From: Trichoplax adhaerens
Taxonomy: Eukaryota; Placozoa; Uniplacotomia; Trichoplacea; Trichoplacidae
Direction: 5' to 3'
Length of the DNA stretch: 64,000 nucleotides
Assembly: GCF_000150275.1 (NCBI RefSeq)
Contig: NW_002060948.1
Coordinates: 3,610,512 to 3,674,511, forward strand
Below the pieces are notes generated by a model. That model saw only the letters and a list, made by a program, of their open reading frames with translations. It was not told the origin of the DNA and made no database searches. Positions 39,101-49,470 of the stretch are shown one piece after another (within the stretch, counting starts at the first letter, position 1; every line of letters starts with the position of its first letter). A program made the position numbers and the translations under genes.

Positions 39101-40381
39101 TTAGTCGGAGAATTATCTGAACATGATACAGATTCCTTAATTGATCAGAGCAGTAATGGAATTACAGTCTCTACTAATCAATCTTACAGTACATCTGACA
39201 GTGATGCAAGTGCTAGTACGCCATTAGTGCAGGGTCAAGAAAAAGATGATGCTATGTTGAAGTTAAGTTATTGCAATAGTATCGATAAATTCAGAGATTC
39301 TATCCAAAAATTATCTAATATCAATGTTAGAAACTCTGGTAAGTCGGGTGATACTATCCTAATGACCATTCTACAAATTAAAAGACTAGATGAACCATCT
39401 AAAATCGAAAGAATAAAGATTCTGCTATCGTCTAAAGCTTCATGGTATGCTACTAATAATCGTGGCCAGAATGCTATTGATCTATGCTTACAGAAATATC
39501 CAGATTTGTTAGCGAAGCTAATAAGAATGAAACTCATCAAGCAAGATGACATATTTAAATCTGTTGCTCAAGAAAAAGCTACTATGATTCAGTCTATAAT
39601 TGGATCTGATCGTAATGGTAAGAGATCCGCGAATATGAAAACATGTCAAAATAGCATCGGCAGGAATGGTAATAGCAAATTTATAGAATTGATATCCAGT
39701 ACAGAAACTTTGAACGATCCTATTATATTCACGTGTTATTGCGGTAACATGGATAAATTTAAAGATGTAGTGCAGGCAGCTAAGACCCTGGATTGTAGAA
39801 ATTCAGGCAAGATAGGTAATACTTTACTAATGATGCTATTGCAAAGCAAGAGATTGGATAAAAATTCTAAAATAGAAAGAATAAAGTTAGTGGTATCTTT
39901 TGGAGCTTCGTGGTATGCAGTCAATAAACAAGGTCAAAACGCTATTGATATTGGCTTACAGTTATGTCCTGACTTATTAGCCAGTTTAGTCGAACAAGGT
40001 CTAGTAAAATACGATAAATCTTATTGTATTAAAGACCACCAAGGAGTAGCCATCGACAATTCTTCAGTTATGCCAGCTTCAGTACCGGACAGAAAGATAC
40101 CGCCCTATTCGTCTGCTTCTAATGCGCCTTCTATACCAACCTATGGTAGTAATGCTGCTTACCCTTATATCTTTCCATCGTCTACAACACCTGCATTCAA
40201 TAACAGTTTAGCACCGATAAATCATAATTATATACACTCTGGACTATATCCAAGTCAGGGACTTGTTACAAGTTCCTACATACCTGGTCAGTGGCTTGGA
40301 AATAGTCCCTATCCAGATTTAATGCCATTATTTGCTCCGCCAGTACGAAGCAAGACTCAACACCCATCTATACGTCTATAG
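36137..40381 (+). CDS. RNase III-like domain fused to seven ankyrin-like 'GASW' repeats
   Basis: Intronless, 1414 residues. ATG at 36137 is the first in-frame ATG; the frame is open only from about 36047. Residues 25-170 match the RNase III fold: LLLTALGKD, then NQQILEMIGDAWL where the family has NERLEFLGD, PEIGKRLGL, and ANYTEAILGA for ADxxEAliGA. Relative to E. coli E38/E41/D45/D114/E117 the residues are Q67, E70, D74, N138 and E141, so two of the five acidic positions are lost. Residues 170-300 form a polar linker. Seven units of about 95 residues follow from about residue 305 to 1290, with a period of 143-157. Each has a GDTILM-like strand, a KIERI..LL helix, (G/K)ASW, a 'N..G.nAIdigL' turn and 'cPdLl..L'. 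This reads as diverged ankyrin. The tail is rich in Pro, Ser and Tyr. There is no dsRBD, PAZ or helicase, unlike Dicer or Drosha. Residual nuclease activity is doubtful; a dsRNA-binding or scaffold role is inferred. Confidence 0.85.
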   Translation: MQSRSQSDSANGTNAKLAHKANVTAAYEIQKNLKYDFKDSSLLLTALGKDNKLDTSIGLPGRYGNQQILEMIGDAWLRFVVLYKLYEMKEHTDGSAKSFNDATKWLVSNDTVLPEIGKRLGLEKCIRNITDKKKYLANYTEAILGAAVIDDRNLHRSFQVVDRLWSPYINTYKNNDNNCDARPLFVSQEITNQNQANDEKTHGNDFHLPELIPNADYNQTDHDSQSSKESFAIGNDDKKCPYTAMVNPDNVTATVKPSTEAHHSNESNQFDTAESNTVIKVKKVAINTTVDSHVDGLSVAQSKLIVQKAFSSFCNSLSVFQKMVSQLPDINCRHGSAGDTILMKIVTASKLNNSKKLERIQFLLDHGASWNVKNNEGLDALSICQSKNPDLILQLKRKGLISNDGQINDADKLNDKEQDNKIMLNRHIVDPDAIKHSNHVASNVTVNSHTEGKSTPQSDLMEHKAFSSYCSNFNMFKNIITQVSNVNYRHGKAGETILMKIITTKNLDNSDKLQRIQLLRNCGASWKLKNFEGLDALSICQRKNPDLMSLLKLKGLIGNNVQEAPTEINKKEDGVVSPTFNRNQKNKICELSVVKNDDRAIDKEQENINNLFSNHCNSFSNLKMAVNQVKDINCKKNDDGGDNILMTILKCTRLADEKKIERIRFLLSRGASWKATNNSSVNAVNVGLKYCPQLMNTLIEQGRVDQHALKKCSRLLPTSYSNQNTVKDTKLPKTAIVNDHIQLVDHAINDNNKALFPELYQDIDQFKTAVLKLPDLNSTWISGNTILMTILQSPFLDSQEKIEKIEILVQLGASWYATNEHGKNAIDVGLKACPKILAKLIRADSVKQDNIFQSKVKERAELLTRTGKFQTENAFDISQKDNVVELSCRKDNTNRKLFTHYCKGMDRFKEIIKESSNLNCRNDGKVGNTVLILILLNETMDDGVKVDRIKLLVSSGASWYTANNCGMNAIDIGLQSCPKFLADLIEQGLVGELSEHDTDSLIDQSSNGITVSTNQSYSTSDSDASASTPLVQGQEKDDAMLKLSYCNSIDKFRDSIQKLSNINVRNSGKSGDTILMTILQIKRLDEPSKIERIKILLSSKASWYATNNRGQNAIDLCLQKYPDLLAKLIRMKLIKQDDIFKSVAQEKATMIQSIIGSDRNGKRSANMKTCQNSIGRNGNSKFIELISSTETLNDPIIFTCYCGNMDKFKDVVQAAKTLDCRNSGKIGNTLLMMLLQSKRLDKNSKIERIKLVVSFGASWYAVNKQGQNAIDIGLQLCPDLLASLVEQGLVKYDKSYCIKDHQGVAIDNSSVMPASVPDRKIPPYSSASNAPSIPTYGSNAAYPYIFPSSTTPAFNNSLAPINHNYIHSGLYPSQGLVTSSYIPGQWLGNSPYPDLMPLFAPPVRSKTQHPSIRL

Positions 40382-42329
40382 AATTTGATAAATTGCTTCA
40401 TAATTAATATTAAGTATCAGTAGATCCTATACATGAATATTATAGACAGTAATTTTTGTGTATAGTATACTGGATAGCAACGCCAATTTTGTGTATTGGG
40501 CTAGTAGTATCTTATTATCGATTGATCAGTGCTAACATTAAATATCTAAGAAACCAATTTCTAGGTATACAATGCTCGCACCAAATATAAAGTATTTATC
40601 CCGGTCTTTATGTTAGTTTCAACGTTAAATACTGTTATAACTCAAGGCAATATACGTCGTACGTATGCTTTGAAGATATAGCTTTTGAAGTTAGTATGCT
40701 GGTGGCGTAATACCGTAGTTTATAATGATATATCAGTGAAAATAAAATGATAGGTATTGTTACATTTGATGTTTAACAGTTTGGGTGGTGGTTCGGTAAT
40801 TGCGTGATATATTGATTGTCTATAAGGTAACAATAACATAGTTGATTTAAAGGTGAGGGTATTTAAAACATTTCTTAAATTAAAGTAACTAGTGCAAACT
40901 CCCGTCGCTTTACTGACGGTTTACGATAATGTGCTCATTTAACATCTTTTACGAGGTTCAGTAACTTTATACCGTACCGTGTAGCAGTGATTATGTGTAC
41001 TAAATTTGGCCATTGATTAACTTTTGTGTAAGATTGTCTACGATAATCATGTGTAAGAATAGCCATCCAATGTGGTCATCATGTACTTGCAATGGATACT
41101 GTTTACAAGTTAGTTATCCTATAGTAATATCGTATTTATGGCTATCATCAGTGTTCCTAGTGTTATTCATGGTTACGTCTTAATTTATGATTATGAAAAA
41201 TAAAAGAATATAGCCTCAATCAATTGAAAATTTGATGTTATTTCTGGTGCTCCTTATTGAAATAAGTTGTCATTGCTTTGATATTTCCATCATTGGAGAG
41301 TGTTATAACGTTAAGCATTTCCTCAGTATCAAAATATGCTATGTACGCGTATGCACAATATTAAATTGCCTATTTCACTCCATACGATAGAAATTGAAAA
41401 TTCTTTATTTGATATTTTGTATCGAATTGTATAGTCAAGATATTTATTATTGAAATGGACATCTATTTCGGCACCATACGCATATATATATAAAGTACTG
41501 ATGATAACATGGCTTGATGAGTTAGAATACTATCGGTGGTGCGAGTGTTGATGTGGTTTACAAAAATCATAATTTGGAGTAATTGCAGACCAGTGATGGC
41601 GGTCAAAAAATGGTATAATATATTTGCGCAATTATGAACTACAACTGATTGGAACTGACGAAAGCATGACAACATTGCCTTTCTGCAAAGAATTGAACTT
41701 AAATTGACTAAGTGGATTGAACATAACAAGAATATCATCACGTCCATTATTGTGTAGTGAGGTAAATTTAATAATCAATCTACCTAGAATAATTTTACTG
41801 AAAAAAAGACACAAGAGAAAGTGGCTTTTAACAATATTTGTTATATACTCCCATACGATATATTACATAACATACAATACTGCAGAAGGATGAAAATCTA
41901 CAATGTCACACAATGATATATAAATTAGTTTAAGTCAAAGGCAGTTTAATATAAAATTTTATTAGACCCTAATTACTCATGATAACTCTACGATAATACC
42001 AATAAGAAAGTTTGTATCGGTGTCTTTATTTTACTCCAATTTCTTTTTGAGCAGTTGGTACCATTAAATAGTGTCGAAACAAAAGTTGGCATAGATGTAT
42101 CATGCATCAAGAATGAAGTCATAGCACAGAATTTGTTGAGAAATGTCAAATAACAATCATAATTATTAGCTAGCTAGTACGTATAGATGATCAATTAGTC
42201 ATTTTGGACAATTTTGAACGTCCAATACTCGAGCATCAGAGGAATCTTTAAGGAGTCTAGGAAAAATAATTTTCTACAAACTCTTTCAATAAAATTGTCA
42301 AGAATTGTGGTAAGAAAAAAGTTATAGCA
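40382..42329. other. Intergenic stretch
   Basis: This lies between the convergent RNase III-ankyrin (+) and fucosyltransferase (-) genes. It contains the right arm of the 52-bp inverted repeat and 3' UTR candidates (AATAAA near 40743 for the + gene; TTTATT near 42026 for the - gene). Small frames at 41.5-41.8 kb lack support. Confidence 0.6.
40889..40940 (-). repeat. 52-bp inverted-repeat partner, right copy
   Basis: Reverse-complement partner of 33078-33129 (48 of 52 identical). It lies 508 bases beyond the stop codon of the RNase III-ankyrin gene. It could be a solo fragment of a dispersed element or a terminal repeat of a larger unit. Confidence 0.85.
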
Positions 42330-43712
42330 TTACGTTAACCACGGAAATGATAACTTCATATCGTTGGTATTTTGAGGATAGTCAACACAAAACTTCTTTT
42401 CGTCGCCCCAAACTTTACTTAAATCTTGAATAATGTGTTTGGAAGCAGCTTGAACCCATTTCGGATCATGTAAATATTGGCAAAGATAACATAGTGATCC
42501 GTCACTATCCACTCTCACGACTTTATGCGAAGCCTTCCATTTAAAAAAACTATTATACAAGGTTTTATTCTTAGCCACTTTCTTAATATAAGCAACTAAA
42601 TCTGGCATCGATTTAAAGTCGAGTGCATTGATGTATGAACCAGGAGGGCTGGTAGCTGGACTGCTATAATTAGCACCACCAATGACGATAGGAACTGTGC
42701 CCAGTTTTAAGCCGTTGTGGTAAAATTTTTCAGTGACATAGTCTTTACAGATAAAATTCTCGAAGCTTAAATAAAACTTATGTTCGTGTGAAATTTTATC
42801 CCAGCAATCCTTATTTCTACCACAGTTGAATTTACCGCATTTGCCATAGGAATCAATGTCAATCTGTTGAGCCAGTTTTTGAACAAATTGTGTGCGACCT
42901 GGATAGCACTGGCTTGAAGCCCAAGCAATTAACTTGGTCTTGCCCTCACTATAATCTTTCTTTGGATCATAATTTTGGGAAAAATTTCCTTGGACAATCT
43001 CTGCATAGGGTGCGTATGCCATGCCATCCTTGGCATAGCTGTTGACAACATTAAAGATGCCATTATGGATGGATTTTATAGGTGATCCGGATAATTTTCG
43101 CGTTAACACGGGATTTTCTAAATTATGATAAACCCATATTTGACGGGGGGGTTTCTTGCTTGACGGAATGAAGCCTTTGCTTTTCATACTGGGGGCAGAA
43201 CCGTGAAATACTAAAGCAGCAGCTTGTGAATATTGGCTTTTATCTGAAGTAAAGATACAGGTGACATTGCCACATTTTACTCGGCCATAACGATCATCGG
43301 GCCATCTGCCACCGAACCAACCAGTCCAATAAAGAATGATTGGTATTTTCTTGGTTGGTTTTGTAGTAGGTCTTTTGGTGGTTGGTTTTTTCGTCGTAGG
43401 TTTATTTGTCGTTGGTTTTTGTGTCGTCGATTTTTTGGCCGGAGGTTTGGGAGTGGTGACCACTTTCTTAGCAGACGATCCCATCGTCGTTGTCGGCTTG
43501 ATTGTCGTAGTAGCATTTATAGGGCTGGTAGTCTGCGATAGTTTCTCCTTTCTCCCTTTATTACTATGATTACTAAAGCTAGAAATCATTTTATATTCTA
43601 CAATACCAATTCCTTGAATTTTTATAGCATATAACGTTGCTAAAATGACAATAGCCACTAGACCTAGTACAATCCATAAGCGTTTCCTTGTCGTTGATGT
43701 AGTATTATTCAT
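42330..43712 (-). CDS. Alpha-1,3-fucosyltransferase-like enzyme, GT10 family
   Basis: Intronless, 460 residues, type II Golgi layout: a short cytoplasmic tail (TTRKRLW), one membrane anchor at about 13-32 (LWIVLGLVAIVILATLYAI), a long Thr/Pro/Lys stem at about 60-125 with tandem TTKKPTTKRPTT-type units, then the catalytic domain. The GT10 donor-site signature is clear: FYLSFENFICKDYVTEKFY, then NGLKLGTVPIVIGGANY. A C-terminal CYLCQYLHD Cys pair fits the family. The enzyme should transfer fucose from GDP-fucose to N-acetylglucosamine of glycans in the Golgi lumen; whether it makes the core alpha-1,3 or a Lewis-type linkage cannot be told. The upstream motif VFHGSAPS stands where many animal members have His-His, so acceptor choice may differ. 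Length is typical of the family apart from the extended stem. The 5' side has a (T)12 run at 43921-43932. Confidence 0.93.
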   Translation of the reverse strand: MNNTTSTTRKRLWIVLGLVAIVILATLYAIKIQGIGIVEYKMISSFSNHSNKGRKEKLSQTTSPINATTTIKPTTTMGSSAKKVVTTPKPPAKKSTTQKPTTNKPTTKKPTTKRPTTKPTKKIPIILYWTGWFGGRWPDDRYGRVKCGNVTCIFTSDKSQYSQAAALVFHGSAPSMKSKGFIPSSKKPPRQIWVYHNLENPVLTRKLSGSPIKSIHNGIFNVVNSYAKDGMAYAPYAEIVQGNFSQNYDPKKDYSEGKTKLIAWASSQCYPGRTQFVQKLAQQIDIDSYGKCGKFNCGRNKDCWDKISHEHKFYLSFENFICKDYVTEKFYHNGLKLGTVPIVIGGANYSSPATSPPGSYINALDFKSMPDLVAYIKKVAKNKTLYNSFFKWKASHKVVRVDSDGSLCYLCQYLHDPKWVQAASKHIIQDLSKVWGDEKKFCVDYPQNTNDMKLSFPWLT

Positions 43713-45189
43713 CTTTCATTGAATTGATACAGCTTTGCCGCCGCCTTTACTTTTCAATCTTAATGTTGAAATTGGACACAAACTGCATTGACCAATATGA
43801 AAAAAAGGAAGAAATTTGCAATTAAATCGGCTGTCAATTGATGCCACAACACGCAGTACAGCCGTCCAATAACATGCACGCTAATCAACTCTCTCTCTAC
43901 AGTCGATAATTTCAGCATATAAAAAAAAAAAAATGTTGAAGTTAATCCCTTCAGCGAGATGGATAGGAAGGATCGCTGTTGATGATGGCAATTTCTTTCC
44001 AATCCTTTGCAGTTGGGCACCAACTTTGAATGCGGATGAAAATTCTTGCCAATTGTGCTGATCAATTCTCACTAGCAACGTTTAATTACGTTGATTTCCT
44101 CTTAAAGACCACAATGGTAAAAAATACAACAAAATCTAGCAATTAATTTCCGCTTGAAGATGGATATACGCTTTTCGTCCAAAAGATAGCAACCCAATCA
44201 AGGAGTGATTTCCGCTTAAAGACATTTGTCCACCTGGGGCATCTTACTATACTATATTGTACATTACTGAGTCATTGAACGTGCCATGGATTGACAATCC
44301 TGGATCAGGGACATCAGTGAGACAGATGGAGTCCCTGACGCTGATTGGTGCCGTCCGTCCGATAACTTGTCGATTGATTAGGAGAATGAATTACTGATTT
44401 GCCACTACTTGGAATTATTATTAAGGAGCAAGGAATCATGTCTGATTTCCAACATGTTTTTCTTCTACGCTATATTGCATGGTTAAATTGGCAGCGTGTA
44501 TGCTGGCTGACTAGTATCTATGGAATACGCTAAGATCAAATTAGAAAATGTTCCAATTCTCAAGTATCCAAATAGACAGTGTTGATCGAGTCGATGCGCC
44601 AATGCAATTAATCAAACCATCGACAGGTGTACCATCGATGGCGACTACACTATCAACATCGTCTGTCATCTGGGATGGACGATAAAGTTATGCAAGAATG
44701 TTTGATCATGGATGATGAATGCCTATTTTCTTTAGGATAGACCTTGGCCATACAATATACAGACTACAAAGAGATGTGTGTTTTCTCTCTATCTCCAGGA
44801 TAGACGACGGCTGCATTTCTACTTTCACGAAGATTAGTACTATAAGAATTCGCATTTTACAAGTGAACACGTATATATTAGGTAGAGACGATGAACACTA
44901 AAAATGGAATACGAGTAGTTTCTGTGGCGGACACCCATAGGGAAGACTTGATTCTGGAAGAAAGCATAGCCTTGTTAATTACATGACGTGCTTTCATTTG
45001 GTGGAAAGGAATCATTTGATCGACAAAAGAAATCGATCGGTGTAATCCATTTCGTGAAAATGAATACGTAATCATTCATTTTTCAATGTATTTGATCAAT
45101 ATTATTGTTTACAAGCCAGAAGTACAAATAGCCAATGAAGATTATGCAGAACACTGTGCAATAGCTTTCTTGTCAAATGATCCATTTGT

Positions 45190-45640
45190 GACGACTATAA
45201 TATAGGATACTAACTACAAATACACTCTTAACTATCGCAGTTATAAGTACAGTTTACTGCAGGATAATAAGCGTACAAAGACTCACTTAACTGCGTCGAT
45301 AGTCATGAGTTTTCTTGTCCAATAATCCATTTGTGACAACCATCATATAGGATAATAACTACAAATACAGTCGAACTATGGCACTTATAAGTACAGTTTA
45401 CTGCAGGATAATATCCGCACAAAGACTCATTTAACTACCTCGATAGTCATGAGTTTTCTTTCCAATAATCCAATTACGACGACTATAATATAGGATAATA
45501 ACTACAAATACAGTCGAACTATGGCACTTATAAGTACAGTTTACTGCAGGATAATATCCGCACAAAGACTCACTTAACTACCTCGATAGTCGTGATGAGT
45601 TGTCTTGTCAAATAATCCATTTATGACGACTATAGTACAA
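45190..45640. repeat. ~144-bp tandem repeat, three copies
   Basis: The string 'agtttactgcaggataat' occurs at 45251, 45395 and 45538, a period of 143-144 bp. Each copy also carries 'ggatAataactacaaatac', 'acaaagactcac/tttaact' and 'cgatagtcatgag'. Copies 2 and 3 are nearly identical. Confidence 0.92.
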
Positions 45641-46310
45641 TAGTCATGGAAAGCACAGTGTCGTTTTCTCATCAACTAGTCGATTGGTGCGACTAGAGTA
45701 CAAGATAATAACTATAACTACCGTTAAAAATTAATGGACTAGCATAGTCATTGATCTTGCTCAATTTGGGACTATTACAATATAGTACAATTTACTTCAG
45801 GAGAATAACTACAAATACTCACTTATTCATTTATCACCGCCAATAGTCATGGAAAGCACATTGTCGTTTTCTCATCAACTAGTCGATTGGTGCGACTAGA
45901 GTACAAGATAATAACTATAACTACCGTTAAAAATTAATGGACTAGCATAGTCATTGATCTTGCTCAATTTGGGACTATTACAATATAGTACAATTTACTT
46001 CAGGAGAATAACTACAAATGCTCACTTATTCATTTATCACCGCCAATAGTCATGGAAAGCACATTGTCGTTTTCTCATCAACTAGTCGATTGGTGCGACT
46101 AGAGTACAAGATAATAACTATAACTACCGTTAAAAATTCATGGACTAGCATAGTCATTTTTCTTGTTCAATTTGAGATTATAGTACAGTTTACTTCAGGA
46201 GAATAACTACAAATGCTCACTTATTCATTAATCACCGCCAATAGTCATGGAAAGCAAAATGTCGTTTTCTTGTCCAGTAGTCGATTGGTGCCGACTAGAG
46301 TGGAGTTGAC
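45641..46310. repeat. ~203-bp tandem repeat, three copies plus a partial fourth
   Basis: 'tagtcatggaaagcac' starts at 45641, 45844, 46047 and 46242 (periods 203, 203, 195). The first three copies are almost identical over their full length, indicating recent expansion. Shared pieces such as 'gaataactacaaatactcact' and 'tagtcatg' show that it derives from the adjoining 144-bp family. Confidence 0.93.
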
Positions 46311-49300
46311 TCTAGGGCTCCAAACAAGTGATATTGTACAGTCTGTACTATGATGATCGTGCAAAAGTAGCGTTTTGTATAGGTACTGTCCAACCATCGT
46401 CGACAGTACCTATAGTGTCATTATCGACAGGTGTAGCCTCCATGGTCAATTGGTCAATGGTCATGTGGTTCATGTCATGTGGTCTGGTAGACAGCAGCCT
46501 TTGAAAGGATTGACTAGCGGATCGTGTGGGTAAATTGCTAAATTAGCTGCAGACGAAGGCGGCAAAGGTGGAATCTTTCATCAAAAGGTACAGCAAATTA
46601 TTTTATTCGACTAAAATTGTCTTTGAAAATCAGGACTACGACATGTGTTTTCAAGAAAATCACTAAGGTGTTTCAATGAAAATGGCCCCAACAGCATCTA
46701 TTGGCACACTTTCAAGACGGGCAAGCCATTGTCACTGGTTCAATGTAGGGTAATAGGGGGTAGTCAAGCAAAAAAATTTCAACCAGTGGAAAACTATTCC
46801 AACAACGATTCATTCATATACCCTCTCTTGCATTCCATAACTAGCTTAGATTGATCGGAGAAAAGGAAATTCTAGCAAAGAAATAACTTTCTCTTACTCT
46901 CAACAGGATATCTGGACTAGCGTACAGCTGAACGACTACTTCCACAGTTCATTCAAGGATGTTGTTGAACCCTACTCCAAATACGCACTGTTGAGCTATG
47001 TTGACATGCAACGTTGCAATATGCAGTGTTGATCCACTTTTCTCTATCCTACTCATTAGACTATATAGACTGCAATTGCAGATTATCAGAAAGCAACTCT
47101 TTTACCCTCTTTGGATTCCCTGCTATTCTACTACAAATGATAGATCATGTCATCGCTGTCTGTTCAATAGCAATCACTTGGACAATCCATGATCGATGGA
47201 CGAGTTTTGGCGCCAGTCTTGACTCCACTTTACTTGACTCTTCATCAGCCAAGACTAAATCACTTACAAAATCCCATTTTGAATTCAAAAGATTATTCAC
47301 ACTATCACAAGCTGATGGCCATACATTCGTTTAGTTTTCAAGTGAGAAAATTACTTTGTACTGCTGTTTTCAATAGTATTCAACACCATATAGTATACTG
47401 TGCTTGCAGGACAGTACTGTAGTGAAATTCTCACTAGCTTATCGAGTCAACATTCATAGCTTTCCTAATAATAATAAACTTCATGGCAGCGTGCGCTTGG
47501 ATGTAGCTTTTAAATACGCGTAGATTAACAGTCAATCCTATCTGGAAAAATGCATCGAACAGCAGCAGTTATACATTAAAGTCCTCAATCAATCGAGCAA
47601 CCAATGATAGCATCATTTCCTTACCAAGCCAATATACTGTACGCATATCGAAAACTGAAAAGCATTCTACGGCAGTCGGTCAAGGTGTTCATTGCCTCTG
47701 TAATCACTACAACAAATCAACATTCGTCTAGCTAGACAATGATAGTACACTGCATAGATGCGTAGAATTGCTTTTCCAATCGTGTTAACGTTACAATGAC
47801 TCTTACTTTCTTCATCAGTCCACAGTATCAAAGACGTAAGGATGCTAGTAGTAAAGACCATTCCAAACCGTCTTGACAAAGTGATTTTTTTGTTTTTTTT
47901 CTACAGGCAAATACACCTCCCCGTTGATTAAAAATGTTCAAATTAATTCGTTCATGTGAGTATTCCTATATATCTCAATATTCGTTGTACTATACTGTAG
48001 ATGCATTTATACTAGTTAGCCAACGCAATTAGTGACTATTTTGAATGCTATTAATAATCCATTGCTTTTGCGCCTAATATACTTGTACCATCATATTGTT
48101 CCTTTCTTCTCAGTAGAATAACTCTGTAAATAAACACTTTGAACAATATTTTCTTAACAAATTTGGCATTACGTCAAGCGTAGTAGACTTAATCATAATT
48201 TTTTTTTTTATTGAACATAACTCGCTTTATATCATATGAAGTACTCTAACTTTATGGTATATTGCTATGAGATGGTTACAACATTGAAATCTCAACCGAT
48301 ATAGTTTACATATAGTTTACTTAACGGAAACTTTTAAAATTGACGTCAAACATTTATTTTTTCAATCTTTTTTGAAGTAGATAGTATCGTTAAATAACTA
48401 AAACTGATTTGTTAACGGATTTCATGTAGACTTTAATCCTTTTTATCAGTTGATGATCTATTCAATCGACTCTTAGGATCAATACGTATACAATAGAATA
48501 TCCATTCGAAAGTAATCTCATATCTTTGTAATCTTCTTACCTCTTGATATAGTCTAAATAAAACGATTAGTAATTCTTTATCTTTAAGTGTTTATTTTAC
48601 AATCTCACAATAAACAAAGATAAGGCTAGTTATCATTTAAGTATATAATTAAAAGAATTGATGATCAACTATAGGATAAGAGAAATATCTTACACGTCTA
48701 TTCATATAAAATTTGCTTATTCCTTACAGCTATTGGATGATATCGCCTTGAGTCAATTCTGATATTCTAATATCTGTGTGAACAATTATACTTTCGATTG
48801 GATCGTCACAAATTGTTGATCCATGGTTATTAATAATTATTAATTTACCATCAGTACGATCTTGACGTTAAATATAGAATACATCCCCTTTGCGTAATAC
48901 TAGATTTTTGAACGTTTTGAATGTCCCAAAATTAAATTTTTGGGTCTGCATTTTTCTTAATTTGCTTTATTTATAGATTACGTTCAACAAGTATCATGTT
49001 TAAATATTTTAATCGTGATTGGCCATAGTAAATACATACTGGTTTAACTATTGATACTACTGTAGTCATTATAAAATGTAAAATTTTTTCTGAAAGGTAT
49101 TTTATCCCTAAATAGACACTTTACTATAGATGTATTAAAATAGCATGAAGTAGTAAGAAGTTTTCATTTGCTAGCAAAGTAATGCATTAAATTATACTAA
49201 AGTGAAAATTTGATTTTTAATACAACCAGTTATACCATCGTCCTTGAAAACTTTTTTCGAAAGAAATGACCCGGTTAGTGACTAAGTTCAAATACGTATA

Positions 49301-49470
49301 ATGATTCATACGTACATCAGCACCAGCATTAGCTATAGCCTATACGTGTAGATATACTGCAACTGCCATAGTAATGTCTCTGTGTAGATTTTATACTATA
49401 TCGATTACAGATGATTAAGATTTAAAGATTAAGTTTACATTTCTAAACTGTATTTACGTACGAATAACAG

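Larger units (their letters stand above)
43713..49470. other. Repeat-rich intergenic stretch
   Basis: About 5.7 kb. It holds three copies of a 'gatttccgcttaaagac'-like string at 44.09-44.22 kb, two large tandem arrays (listed separately) and CTGTA-type repeats. A GTG-start or exon-like frame at 46629-46856 (contains GPNSIYWHTFKTGKPLSL) has protein-like composition but no ATG and no splice partner. A strong pyrimidine tract plus CAG at 47906 precedes an ATG (47934) and a GTGAGT donor at 47956, perhaps the 5' exon of the ankyrin gene. Confidence 0.5.

Noticed and set aside
38836-39924. Three similar antisense frames within the RNase III-ankyrin gene
   Set aside because: They resemble each other only because they lie opposite homologous repeats of the real gene.
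43336-43569. 77-codon Val/Gly-rich frame (+) over the fucosyltransferase
   Set aside because: Antisense shadow of the Thr/Lys/Pro stem coding repeat.
47014-47334. 106-codon frame (+) near 47 kb
   Set aside because: Begins at TTG, no in-frame ATG near the start, overlaps other open frames and shows no domain.
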